A stretch of DNA of 64,000 nucleotides, taken from Dichotomocladium elegans (lineage: Eukaryota; Mucoromycota; Mucoromycetes; Mucorales; Lichtheimiaceae). The notes beneath the pieces were generated by a model. That model had not been told where the DNA came from. It saw only the letters and a list, made by a program, of their open reading frames with translations, and did no database searches. A program made the position numbers and the translations under genes. The stretch covers positions 186,001-250,000 of the forward strand of contig JAIXMN010000019.1 of NCBI GenBank assembly GCA_025716815.1, read 5' to 3'. This document shows, in pieces, positions 13,101-22,690 of this stretch. Each line of letters opens with the position of its first letter. Position 1 is the stretch's first letter.

Positions 13101-14985
13101 ACCCTATGGGAAATCTTAACATTATATATCGGAATCAGATCCTGAAACCTACGTGACTGATCGGTCATCAACGTATATACAGCTTAGCAGATTATCAGGT
13201 ATCCATCCGAGCTTTTCAACGACGGCTTGTTCGTTTTCATGGCTGTGCACATTAGGGTATTAGAGAGTGTCATGGCAATTCTTCAGAACTCACATTCTGT
13301 AGTACGCCGAATTGTAGAACGAGCCAAGTGCTGCCATAGCTTCCTTCCGCACAGTTGCCTATACATGCTGTGAGTCCAGGGGATGTTAGATAAATTATGA
13401 TATACCTTTTTGTCCTTGCAACGGAGCGCCATTTCGTTCAATACCGATAAATCAAGATTTTGAATTACATCATCTATACCCAGCTCGCCAATAACGCGAC
13501 AGGCAGCAGTTCGCACTCTTTCCTCGGGATCGGATAACTTGCTTTTGAAACAGTCTAATTCCAAAAGCGTGAGAATTTGAATATCATATTTGATGATATT
13601 ACACTGCTCAATACCGTTCAAAACCGTAACAGTTTGGGGATGTGTTTCGAAGATGGCACGGCAATTCTCAACCCACTTTATCCTCAGTTGCACAGCTTTG
13701 TCATTTCGCCTGTAGCACATTATTAGTCTTATCTTGTACTTGCGAGAAAATTATTTCGACATACCGTCCAAGCCATGTCTTCCAGGCACTGGGGTATTTT
13801 TGATATATGTTAGATTGTTTCTCAGCAAGCATACCGCCAATAGTCTCGGTGGCCATCAAGCGTACGCCATAATCATCAACTTTCATTTCCTCTTCAAGTT
13901 GGGGAACAACGTTTAAAAGCAATTCTGGAGCAATCGCGTAAACCTGCTGAATCGTCTTATGGACCTTCCGTAACTCCTCAATATCGTCTTGAGTCCCCTC
14001 GCTGCTGCTCATCGTCATCAAGGCGTCGGAGAAAAACTGTACACGATAGGTCAGGTCGTGTGTTAACCAATATACAGTGGAGAACAGTCTATACCTGGCA
14101 TACTCGCCGTTGAAGGCCATCTATACATATGTGCGCCAAGTTCAGAGCCATTTGATAGGACGGATGATCGGAATGGCCCTAGAAGAGTTTTATTATGCAT
14201 GAAGACCGGGCTTTAGATAAGCCAACGTACCTCTTGGAACTGTCCCAAAATGAGCTCAACGACATCTTCAGACAGGGAGTTAACCTCATCAATCACCAGC
14301 ACTAATAACTCTGTCATGCAAACTTGAACATTCCGTGGAGGGTTTGTCCTAAAAAAATGTTTAATCGAGGCTTTAGCGGATATAAATATACATACTTGAC
14401 CACGTTAAAGCAAGTATTGAAAAATCGGGTAGAAAGCTCCTCGGCATTGTCCAAATCAGCAATGATAATAACGCTTTTCACTGTAGAAAGGCTCTCGAGC
14501 AAATAGAAGTAATGCTGAAAGCTGGATTCATCTTGCGGTTTTCCCAGTTGGTCTATCTCGGACAGGAAGAGGTTGAAAATAGACTACCGCAAGATGGTCA
14601 TCAGTTTGATACTTGTATTTGATTCGTTACTGTGAAGTCTTACGTTGAGCTCAAGGGTAGTGTATGGTGCTTCAGGAGCGAATAAACGTAGCATATCTGC
14701 AAGACAGCAGGAAGCGATAGCTTTTACAGATTCCGATTCATGTTTAACAATTTTCGGATGAACTAATTCCTTTGCAGCAGCCTCTAAAGATGTCTTGTCA
14801 ACTAGATCTTGATCGAAGGTGCGCAGTTCCTGATGCAGATTCTACGGCATGGAATGAATAAGTGCGCTGAGGGATGGAAAATCGGGAGACAATACCGTCA
14901 GTTGGTGTGTTAGCTGGTTCGCATCGAGCGAGCCTGCGACGAGTCTCGATTTGAAGGTGAGAGTCTGTGTGTGATCAATGTCCAT
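10145..14985 (-). CDS. PDS5: Sister chromatid cohesion protein Pds5, many introns
   Basis: Pds5 is a HEAT-repeat regulator of cohesin that acts in both maintenance and release of cohesion in the nucleus. The start is at 14985 (MDIDHTQTLTFKSRL). Next are the N-terminal block VDKTSLEAAAKELVHPKIVKH region (about 14800-14740) and VKAIASCCLADMLRLFAPEAP near 14720, both characteristic of Pds5. At least fifteen short exons with helical, HEAT-like content follow. Good landmarks are FFSDALMTMSSS (about 14030), DDYGVRLMATETIGGMLAEK (about 13880-13820), IKWVENCRAIFETHP (about 13690) and DPEERVRTAACRVIGELG (about 13530-13470). The last exon encodes a short basic tail ending at 10145-10147. No AT-hook-rich tail like that of animal PDS5 is seen. 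The length fits a fungal Pds5 of about 1,200 residues. Its start codon faces the plus-strand TPR gene 114 bp away. Confidence 0.92.
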
Positions 14986-15099
14986 TCGGTAAAGGAGGTT
15001 GGTCGGAGAAAGCAGCAGCAGCACGCGTTCGATTTTGAATTTCGACTCGCGTTGGTGCTTTATTTGAAGAGAAACGCGAAATCGACACTCACCAGTCAC
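14986..15099. promoter_or_regulatory. Short divergent promoter between PDS5 and the TPR gene
   Basis: Only 114 bp separate the two start codons (14985 minus, 15100 plus), so both promoters and 5' UTRs must overlap here or extend into the neighbouring coding exon. No clear TATA box is seen. The plus-strand frame is open through this spacer from a GTG at 14971, but the N-terminus starting at 15100 looks like a mitochondrial presequence, so 15100 is preferred. Confidence 0.5.
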
Positions 15100-16371
15100 A
15101 TGTTATCCTCAAAGACGTTTCGCCAACTCCATCGTTTTCGAAGACCCAACCTGACAGGGAGGACGCTTACAACAGGGCCCACAGCAAAATTTACAACGAA
15201 CCCTTACGTTGCATCAATCAGTCGCCTTTCAGGACAGGCCAAACAAGGCGCAAAATATGCTGGAATCGCTACTTTTTCGCTGGTGCTGACAACTGCCATT
15301 GCATGGCAATCGTACCATCTCTACATTGAGCAATTTCTCGAAAGCACTCCAGAAGAACTGACATATACAGCAAGGAATTTGCTTCATGGCGCCTATGTCC
15401 GTGAGCATCTCGCTCCTGATTTTGAGATGGCAGCTTTGTACGTGCGCGAAGCGCTTCGAATCGCTCTTGAAGACCAAAAAATAAACGAGGCATCCGACAC
15501 TATGATCCGTCTTCGGTTACGGCTTGCTGAGGATGAGAACCGAGCCGGTAATATTCTTGATTCTATCACAGAATACACGAGAGCCTGGAAATTGCTGATG
15601 GCGAGACGAGACGAGTTCGGCCCCGAGTTAATCAAGACAGCGAAGAGCATTGGTGATCTGTACGTTCGTATTGGAGATTTCGACCATGCTGAGGAGTCTT
15701 TAGCATGGGCCTTTCACGAACTACAGGGAAAGGATAGCGATGCATTCCTCGCCGTAACAACAACATGCTCCTTGGCCAGTTTATACGCCGCTCAGCAGAA
15801 CTTTAAGCTTGCGGTTCCTCTCTTCGCTTCAGCCTTGAAGCGAATCCCGGACGATCAGCAAACCAGCGAGTGGGTTTGTCTGAGGGCTATTATTCAAAAC
15901 CAACTTTGCGAATCGATGTACGGCATGGGAAAATTAGATGAAGCCCTTGGCTGGGCCCAAGCGTCCTTGGAATCCTGCACCGTAGGTGAAGAGCTGGATG
16001 GTAAAAATAATCGGAACAAAGACTGCCAGGAATGCGGTGGGGTCGCTTCGAACAATATGGGAAAGATGCTAGAGGTATGTCTAGGCATTGAATTTTGCTT
16101 TCGAGTTATTCGGTTTACTAACGCAATACAGCTTAAAGGAAACTTCGAGGAGGCTTTGAAGTATTATCAGCGAGCGATCGCTTTTGCTAATGCTGCCTCT
16201 GATATTACTGGACAAAAGCAATACAGTAGCAACGCTGAACTTCTTAAGGAGCGTATTCAGATCATCAAAAATGATGGTATCACAACAGCAAGCGACATAA
16301 CAACTGTCCTGGAGCCCCCGCCTTCAAAAGATCCCCCAGCTGCCGCATGGTGGAAAAACTTATGGAAATGA
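15100..16371 (+). CDS. Mitochondrial inner-membrane TPR protein, Mgr3-like
   Basis: The first 30 residues (MLSSKTFRQLHRFRRPNLTG...) are rich in Arg/Ser/Thr and lack acidic residues, as in a mitochondrial targeting sequence. One membrane segment follows (about residues 58-80), then TPR-like helical pairs to the C-terminus (for example AGNILDSITEYTRAWKLL, GDFDHAEESLAWAFHEL and GNFEEALKYYQRAIAFA). This layout matches fungal Mgr3, an adaptor of the i-AAA protease, and also resembles TTC19. Which of these it is cannot be settled here. One intron (16075-16131, 57 nt) has a perfect TACTAAC branch point. It is a multiple of three without stops, so an unspliced reading stays open and would insert 19 residues. 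The stop is at 16369-16371. Confidence 0.8.
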   Translation: MLSSKTFRQLHRFRRPNLTGRTLTTGPTAKFTTNPYVASISRLSGQAKQGAKYAGIATFSLVLTTAIAWQSYHLYIEQFLESTPEELTYTARNLLHGAYVREHLAPDFEMAALYVREALRIALEDQKINEASDTMIRLRLRLAEDENRAGNILDSITEYTRAWKLLMARRDEFGPELIKTAKSIGDLYVRIGDFDHAEESLAWAFHELQGKDSDAFLAVTTTCSLASLYAAQQNFKLAVPLFASALKRIPDDQQTSEWVCLRAIIQNQLCESMYGMGKLDEALGWAQASLESCTVGEELDGKNNRNKDCQECGGVASNNMGKMLEVCLGIEFCFRVIRFTNAIQLKGNFEEALKYYQRAIAFANAASDITGQKQYSSNAELLKERIQIIKNDGITTASDITTVLEPPPSKDPPAAAWWKNLWK

Positions 16372-16618
16372 TGTACCTCTACGGAGATCAATTCGCTGGC
16401 ACTAGGCCCTCATAAATAGACTTAGAACAGCCCTGGAAAGAGCATTGTATAGGTTACCGTTTTAGAATTCTCCTATATTGTACAGGTTCTCCCCCATTAA
16501 TACCGTATCTGTTTTTTACACATATACATTGTGATTTTTTTGTCTACGCCTGTCAACACGGTTGCGACACCTCAATACCATCTGTACCCTGGTTTGGATT
16601 TTGATGATAGGTTTAGGC

Positions 16619-17757
16619 CTATGAATCCGATGGTTGACAATCATCCAGCTCCAATATTTCTTCTGCGCTGAGAAGGAACGGATTATGGCGGCGAGACCAG
16701 ACTTGCTCGTAGAATCGACGCCGACAATCTGTATGGTATCGGCTTCCATGGACACAATCGCAGTCGCCGAGGCCTTTGAGATAGCTGCAGAGGTGCTTCT
16801 GAGTGCTTATAAACACCATAGGTAAGTCTTGATCCAGATCAAACATCTCCTTGATCTCTGGGCCAATCTTGGTCTTCAGTGTAATCTTATTACTTCTGTA
16901 TAGATGCACCGTGCTTGCGTCCGCATGTGTGAATACCAAAACGACGTTGCGCCAGAATGTAGACGACGGTTTTAGCATAGCATTTAAATTGTGCAGTCCC
17001 ATCAAAATGGTCTCCTTGCTTCGTTGCAGACAGAGATTTTAAATATGGAGTTGAAAAAGTCAATCTTGGCGCCTTAGCCTCACCTTGTTGAAACTTTAAA
17101 CACCATCAAAATGCAATGAATTCCGTCTCTTGACGCAATATCAATGATTTTCTGACGAATCATAGGAAGAAATTGGCCATCTCGTAACTCAGAGTCACCA
17201 AAGCCAGGAGTATCAATAGCCTTTATGTTGACTCCAAATTTTGCTTTTCCGGGTGTGTGTGGGTTAATGGGTGACCAGAATCCCTCACACTCTTGAATAT
17301 CAGCAGTTTGAGACTATGATGTGCCTTCTATAGTTTTGGACATGCTCCTGCAAGTTCACCCCTCAGCCTCTCTACTTGCCTTTACTGATCGTTTATGTTT
17401 AAACGCATCCTTTCCGAGCATATCGTTCAGAAGGCTAGATTTCCCATCACCAGTCCTTCCGAGAGCTACAATGTTCAATCGGTTATCTTCCAGCGCAGGA
17501 TCTCTGGACTGCGATGACAAGCTCGTCTTCATTCCAGCGGGTAACTTAGATCTTGAGTCTTCAGCAGTCTGCCGTGCATGTCTCTGAGCTGCTATTACAA
17601 TGGGATCATAATCGGACTCAAGTAGATGGAATGGGCTTGGTGTGCGATCCGAATGGTCAAGATCAGAGTAAGAATCTTCCATCAGAAGCTTGTAGAATGG
17701 ATCCCGAGAGAAAAGAAGATATACATATCCCACTGTGGTAAGCGCAGTTCCAGTCAC
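16619..17757 (-). CDS. AIG1/GIMAP-type GTPase with N-terminal membrane segment
   Basis: A P-loop GTPase of the AIG1 (TOC/GIMAP-like) group. Exon 1 (17757 to about 17395) encodes a short hydrophobic segment (TTVGYVYLLF) and a Ser/Asp-rich linker. The P-loop GRTGDGKSSLLNDMLG follows near 17470-17425. The next exon (about 17310-17080) holds the G3 motif DTPGFGDS and a QFLPMIRQKI helix. The last exon (about 17035-16619) has FWRNVVLVFTHAD, whose THAD is the G4 motif. Several introns join in phase. The first Met is uncertain: the frame at 17757 opens on GTG just after a possible acceptor, so a small upstream exon (about 17900-17850) may exist. In the last 200 nt a second minus-strand frame is also open, so the extreme C-terminus is uncertain. 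Cellular role unknown; family members act at membranes. Confidence 0.72.
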
Positions 17758-18198
17758 GGTACTGTACCACCAGGTCCTTCAAATGCATCTTTGCATGTAC
17801 TGGCAAAAATTAGTATAGTGCTATTGGCTTTGCTGAGTATGTATGGGCATGCGTTTTTTGTTGTTGATCATCCATGGCATACAAGCTTTGAGGATCTGTG
17901 CACTGTATGTGGCGAGGTTTTTACCGTCATTCCAAGCAGCCGCTAGAAGCCGTAGACTCTTAAGCGGTCAACAGAAATGGAGCGAGTACCTTGAGTAATC
18001 CTCTATGTACCAGCCTCCTAAACGCACTCTGCTTATTGTTCGTCGAAATTTTGACTTTTTGCTAACAGGAGGACCCGCATATCCTTTGGCTTTGCCATCT
18101 CTATACCCTTACTGAAGGTTTTTTCTATATTCTGCAAAGATAGACGCCGATAGTCCATCGTTACAGTATAATGGCCATATCTTCAAAAGTACAACGTG

Positions 18199-18223
18199 GG
18201 ATGCCCGATGTCACAGGGCATCC
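18199..18223. repeat. Perfect 8-bp inverted repeat (GGATGCCC / GGGCATCC)
   Basis: Two perfect complementary 8-mers are separated by 9 nt. This could be a small hairpin at the end of a decayed repeat. There is no direct evidence of function. Confidence 0.5.
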
Positions 18224-18539
18224 TAGTTTATAGAGTAAACAGTAGCAGAGTAATAACAGTGGTAGATATAATGGATCATCGTACAGAGAAAATGAATTGC
18301 TTCGCAGTATCATCGCCGGGGAAGTGGGCCCTTATCGTGATCGTTGTCCTTGCAGTATCCTGGTCGTCCGTAGATCGTGACCAGCCACTGTAGCTACTGC
18401 TACATACAGCCCATTGAACATTCAACTTCTTGCTTGATGTTTACAGTAACACTTATGTGAGACATATTATTCCATTGCAGGGCTGACTTCCGTCTTCGAA
18501 GGAGCAGCCCGCGCAGTGTGCACCACATCATTTTTGTTT

Positions 18540-18656
18540 GTGGGGGTGGTACCCGCAGCATTTCGTGAGTTGGGGGTGGTGCACGCAGCGTACAATGTGG
18601 GGGATGGCACCCAGCATGGGGGGTAGTACCCCCGTTGGGGGGTGGTTGGGGGGGCC
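18540..18656 (+). repeat. G-rich degenerate tandem repeats
   Basis: Four to five imperfect units, each starting with a run of 5-7 G and containing a short self-complementary core such as GGTACCC, GGTGCACGC or GTAGTACCCCC. The last part has G6, G6, GG and G7 close together, so a G-quadruplex is possible on the plus strand. A TATA-like box follows directly. Confidence 0.6.
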
Positions 18657-18664
18657 AAAAAGTC

Positions 18665-18672
18665 TATATAAA
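18665..18672 (+). promoter_or_regulatory. TATA-like box (TATATAAA) followed by pyrimidine tract
   Basis: TATATAAA is followed 15-45 nt later by a long T/C tract and an ATG at 18754, the layout of a fungal core promoter. The short ORF behind it (64 codons) is not recognised, so this may instead be the internal promoter of a transposon remnant. Confidence 0.4.
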
Positions 18673-19268
18673 GGCGATTTCTCGCACATCTTTTTTTCTT
18701 CTTCTCTTTATCCTTTTGGCATGTTGGGTACTTATCCTGCTCGCTGAGCCCCAATGGCTACCGGTCAACAAAGTATGATGCACGGCATCAACTGTTGGTT
18801 GGCGTCTCGTGGGTCCTCCTCCTACCCATGCTTAGCGCTGGTCGGTCTTGGTGTATTGGGATCTTGCTGGTCAAAATCCTGGTGCATCAGTATAGACTTG
18901 AGGGAGGTAGGCAGTATACTCGAGCTTCGGCTTGGGTATCCGTCATGAGTGGGTGCGGTGTCTGCTTGTTGGAGGGATCTCTCCGAGGACGCACGATTGG
19001 CGCCGGTCATGCGAAGGAGAGGGGATACACAGCAGATAAAGTTGGTTTTATTTGATATTGCGATATATGAGCGCTTGCTGCTTGCAGCTCTTCCGCTCTC
19101 GCGCGATTCTTAATGATGGGTGGCTAAAAAAACCCTAGGGGATTGTAGGGAAAAAATGAAAGTGGCAACAGATAGGTAAGATAATGGGGAGATAGGTATA
19201 GGGAAGAAAACAGATAGAAGAAAAGGCAGAACGACGCTAAAAGTAGAAATGAGGAGGGGTGGCGGTTT

Positions 19269-22200
19269 CTAGATACTAGCTGACGTGATGAAGGAAGATG
19301 GAGGGAGCTGAGGAGGCGAGAAAGGCAGAGATGGTTGAAGCCATGTAATGAGGTCTTGGCCAGGCGTGCCTTGGTTATATTTGGAGTGGCGTTTATACTC
19401 TGGGTGCTGGATGCTTTCGAGCTCGTCCAGGATATCGCAGAGGATGGGCCAGGTGTGCATCCAATATCTAATGCGGGCTAGGTGCCTTGGCGGTGATTTG
19501 GGTAGCATGTTGAGCACGTACGAGATGGGGTCTGCGATCTGCGAGTTCACACGGAGTCTGGTATGTAGGCGGAGGCATTGGGTGAGGTGTGGGCGGGTGG
19601 TTCCAGAGGTGGTGCCACAGCGAGGACAATTACGGGGTTTCCCACCAGGCAGCCAGCCTATTCGCCATCGGATGCATCTGCTACGCTCGAACTGGGTCAT
19701 TGGCAGCCACATGACTGGATCCACACCTAAATGTGGGCGGCACTGGCTGAGGAGTTTGCTTTTGCGGTGGTTACGTGTGGCAGTTAGGTGGTTGGCCAGA
19801 TACATTCGTATGGCTGCTTTAAGTTCTCCTAGACTGGTTGTATCGCGAGGGTGCGGAAGACTCATCCAGATCAGGTTCTTTGATTGGAGGTTACGCCAAG
19901 AGCCACTTCTTGCATGCCGAATTTGTGGGATAAGGCTTGCAAGAAGGGTGTCCTCTGGGAGGTTGTGTGCACGAAGCAGGAATTTTGCCTGGAGGATGGC
20001 GACCCGATTGATCATGGGGGGGATGTTGGCTAGATGGGCCATAACTTGCGTAGAGGATGCTTTGTGTGCTCCATAGATCATTTGCAAGCATGTGGACTGC
20101 GCGGTCTCAAGAGCCTGGTGTTGTTTCTTGTTGAGGTGGACGATGGCGAGTCCATATTCCATCTTAGGGCGTATGAATTGACGGTACAAACGTGTGGCGA
20201 GGAGGCGACTGAGTCCGCTTGGGCGAAGGCCGATGCTATGGAATACACGCATACTGCTAATTGCTGCTTGGGCGTTACGGGTGATGAGTTGGTCAGCATT
20301 GATTGTGCCAGAGGAATCGAATGGTACGCCGAGGTAGGGGAACACAGGACGTTCGGGCAGCGGTTGACCATATAGGGAGTATGAAGATGTACCTGCTGGA
20401 GCCTCTGGTGGAACCAAGATGACGCATTTTGAGGGATTCCATCGATAGCCCTGATCTCTGCTATGTTGTTCGCAGGCATTGAGGAGGATGGGCATTGTGG
20501 TAGGGGTACCAATGATGGCGACATCGTCTGCATACAAGAGGCAGTTGATTCTCGTGTCTTCGGCGTATATCCCAGGAGGAGCTTGGAAATCTGGATCCAT
20601 CTCGTCTTCAGCTTTGCGGAGAAATGAGGGAAGGGAGTTTATATAAAAAGAGTATAGAATGGGAGATAACACGGAACCTTGAAGGACTCCGGTAGCAGGG
20701 GAGAATCGACGCGAGGAGACGTTAGACAGCAAGACTTCTATGGTGACATGGTCAAAAAGGCTTTTTAGTAGTTCGAGGAGGTGGTGCGAGAGATAAGGGG
20801 AGAGAGTTTGCCAGATATAATTGCGGTCGACTGTGTCATAGGCTGATTTGATGTCGAGGAATGCGAGGGTCGGCGGTTGATGGTGAATTCGTTTGTGGAG
20901 GTAGCTGATTTCATGGAGGATACGGGCTTGATCGAGGGCACTCCTATTTGCGCGGAACCCACCTTGTGCAATGTCAAGCGGCGGCCCAGTGGTAAGAACG
21001 ATGTCTTTAAGACAGTGTTCGAGGGTTTTGCGGAAGACGGAAGTTAGACCGATTGGCCGAAAGTTGGCCGGGTCTTGAGTATTGCCTTTCTTGTGTATGG
21101 GCACAACCTGAGCTCGGCGCCAGATGTCCGGGGTGTATGACCAACGCCAGCAGAGGTTGAAGATATCTAGGAGGATGGGGGTTAGTGGCTCGACAATGGG
21201 TTGGATCATTTCACTGCGGATCTGATCGACTCCAGGTGCTTTCCCTTTCGGCAGAGACTCTAATGCAGAGGATATCAAAGCAGGTGTGAAGGGGGAGTCC
21301 GTAGGTGGTGTAGCGGTCTGATGTGGCGAGGAAGGCGGTGTGGTAGTGTGTTCTGGAATGAGATGCCCACTAAAGGTTGTGGCGAGGTGATCTGCCATCT
21401 TGTTGGCGGCAGTGATTGGGCCGTCGGGGTCAGTAAAGGTGGGGTGGAGGGTGCGACTTCTACGGATACGCTTCATGGTTGCAGTTGCTCTGTTGAATTC
21501 GCCCTCGTTCAGGCGGGAGCAGAATTCTCTCCAGGTTTCGGCTCGTCGAAGGCTAAGTGCGCGGCGGACGTGTGCTCGGGCTTCTTGGTGTTTGATCCAC
21601 CATGTTAGCTTGTTGGTACCGCTAGCCCTACGCCATTTGCGGTAGCAGTATTCGCGGTGGTCAATGGCAGATGCTATGGCGGGGGTCAGGAACCACTTGG
21701 CCATGTTGCGCACAGGAGGGGCGCGGCGGCCAACGGTGGTGTCGAGGGATTGGTAGATGGTCTTGTTGAGAGTCTCAACGAGGTCGTCAATCGGTGGGAG
21801 GGTGGTGGGTGGTGTCACAGGTTTAAGGTGGCGTTCAATCTCGGTCGTGAGGGTCGTTAGCGCGCTGCGAAAAGTGTTAGAGTATGTATCTCGGATATCA
21901 GGGTCCTCTAAACGTTTGAGGCGCCAGCGGGGGGTGGTAGGTGGATGACTGGAATTCGTCGGCGTTTGTTCGAGGTGTAGTTCGAGATTAACGATTTTAT
22001 GCTCGGAATCTAAAGAGAGGTCATCGCGAATAAACATGTCGGCGTTTGTCAATGGGTTAGTGCTAATGAAAAGGTCAATAATGCTGGAGCCGTTATGTCG
22101 GATAAAGGTTGGTAGGCCGAATGCTAGCTCGGCATTTAGTAAGGAAAGACCATGCGTTTGTAGCCAGGTTTGGAGGCGATATCCTCGGGGCGTTATCGTG

Positions 22201-22391
22201 TGGTCACCAATGAGTTGGCCTAGTCGCGCGTTGAAGTCACCGCAAAAGATAGTGTTGGAGGTGCCAGGCAGTTCAGACGGGAGTGAGTCCAAGATATTAA
22301 TGGCAGTTTGGTCTGGGAGGGGGGATACACAGCAGCCGGCCTTCACGTGGCTATCCCTGTTACGGGGCTCTCTTTTGAGGGTCTCAACCAA
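19269..22391 (-). CDS. Non-LTR retrotransposon ORF2-like protein (endonuclease part + reverse transcriptase)
   Basis: An intact reading frame of 1,040 codons. It starts inside an EEP/APE-type endonuclease (DQTAINILDSLPSELPG; CGDFNARLG at about residues 50-58; IIDLFIS; SEHKIV), so the N-terminal part of that domain is missing. Reverse transcriptase follows at about residues 380-660, with KGKAPGVDQI, FRPIGLTSVFRKTLE, AFLDIKSAYDTVDR (first catalytic Asp), GVLQGSVLSPILYS and CLLYADDVAIIG (the YADD box). Near the C-terminus a Cys/His motif CPRCGTTSGTTRPHLTQC is present. The layout fits the Tad/I/Jockey-like LINE group. The open frame suggests a fairly recent insertion, but it is 5'-truncated and no poly-A tail or target duplication is clear. 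The true element probably extends to about 19130 at its 3' side. Confidence 0.9.
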   Translation of the reverse strand: MVETLKREPRNRDSHVKAGCCVSPLPDQTAINILDSLPSELPGTSNTIFCGDFNARLGQLIGDHTITPRGYRLQTWLQTHGLSLLNAELAFGLPTFIRHNGSSIIDLFISTNPLTNADMFIRDDLSLDSEHKIVNLELHLEQTPTNSSHPPTTPRWRLKRLEDPDIRDTYSNTFRSALTTLTTEIERHLKPVTPPTTLPPIDDLVETLNKTIYQSLDTTVGRRAPPVRNMAKWFLTPAIASAIDHREYCYRKWRRASGTNKLTWWIKHQEARAHVRRALSLRRAETWREFCSRLNEGEFNRATATMKRIRRSRTLHPTFTDPDGPITAANKMADHLATTFSGHLIPEHTTTPPSSPHQTATPPTDSPFTPALISSALESLPKGKAPGVDQIRSEMIQPIVEPLTPILLDIFNLCWRWSYTPDIWRRAQVVPIHKKGNTQDPANFRPIGLTSVFRKTLEHCLKDIVLTTGPPLDIAQGGFRANRSALDQARILHEISYLHKRIHHQPPTLAFLDIKSAYDTVDRNYIWQTLSPYLSHHLLELLKSLFDHVTIEVLLSNVSSRRFSPATGVLQGSVLSPILYSFYINSLPSFLRKAEDEMDPDFQAPPGIYAEDTRINCLLYADDVAIIGTPTTMPILLNACEQHSRDQGYRWNPSKCVILVPPEAPAGTSSYSLYGQPLPERPVFPYLGVPFDSSGTINADQLITRNAQAAISSMRVFHSIGLRPSGLSRLLATRLYRQFIRPKMEYGLAIVHLNKKQHQALETAQSTCLQMIYGAHKASSTQVMAHLANIPPMINRVAILQAKFLLRAHNLPEDTLLASLIPQIRHARSGSWRNLQSKNLIWMSLPHPRDTTSLGELKAAIRMYLANHLTATRNHRKSKLLSQCRPHLGVDPVMWLPMTQFERSRCIRWRIGWLPGGKPRNCPRCGTTSGTTRPHLTQCLRLHTRLRVNSQIADPISYVLNMLPKSPPRHLARIRYWMHTWPILCDILDELESIQHPEYKRHSKYNQGTPGQDLITWLQPSLPFSPPQLPPSSFITSASI

Positions 22392-22690
22392 CGGGCTGCT
22401 CAGTTAATGAAAATGAAAACCCCCAAAATATTTGAACGAAAACAATATTTCTCGGGTCCAGGAAGTCCTCGTAAGAGTTTCTTGAGACTTAATTTTTATT
22501 ACTTTGGAACTATGGCCTCGTTTAGCAGGTGTGGCTGCTAAACGGGGCCTTTTTTTTTCAAACAAAAAGTGCAAATGAAAATGACAATAATAAACACTAG
22601 CGATTAGCCTGTAAAGCTGTTTCTTCTGCTGCGAATGATGCAAAAATGATAATTTTATTGGCAAAAAAATGAAAGGACTGAAACCGCATG
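22392..22690. other. Junction between the LINE and Helitron remnant
   Basis: AT-rich spacer of 300 bp. Its only notable feature is the long hairpin listed separately (22514-22549). No coding content. Confidence 0.4.
22514..22549. repeat. 15-bp hairpin with 6-nt loop followed by a T run
   Basis: The arms 22514-22528 and 22535-22549 pair over all 15 positions (one T:G pair), around the loop GTGTGG, and nine T follow on the plus strand. It lies about 150-200 bp past the helicase end of the minus-strand Helitron, where a Helitron 3' hairpin is expected. The usual CTRR end a few bases after the stem is not seen. Confidence 0.7.

Larger units (their letters stand above)
17758..19190. other. Left part of repeat island, no confident gene
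   Basis: Between the AIG1 GTPase and the retrotransposon. It contains an 8-bp inverted repeat (18199-18223), G-rich degenerate repeats (18540-18656) and a TATA-like box at 18665. A 64-codon plus-strand ORF from about 18754 follows, with no recognised content. A solo LTR or other transposon remnant is possible for 18.2-18.5 kb, but no paired end or target duplication could be found. Confidence 0.35.

Noticed and set aside
18196..18480. Solo LTR starting near TGTCACAGGGCAT
   Set aside because: No convincing matching end, target duplication or second copy in the window.
19017..19036. 15-mer GGGGATACACAGCAG shared between 19.02 kb and 22.32 kb as paired transposon ends
   Set aside because: A match of this length is expected by chance in 64 kb, and the flanks do not match.
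22514..22560. Bacterial-type intrinsic terminator (hairpin plus T run)
   Set aside because: The surrounding sequence is eukaryotic transposon; the structure is better viewed as a repeat end or foldback.
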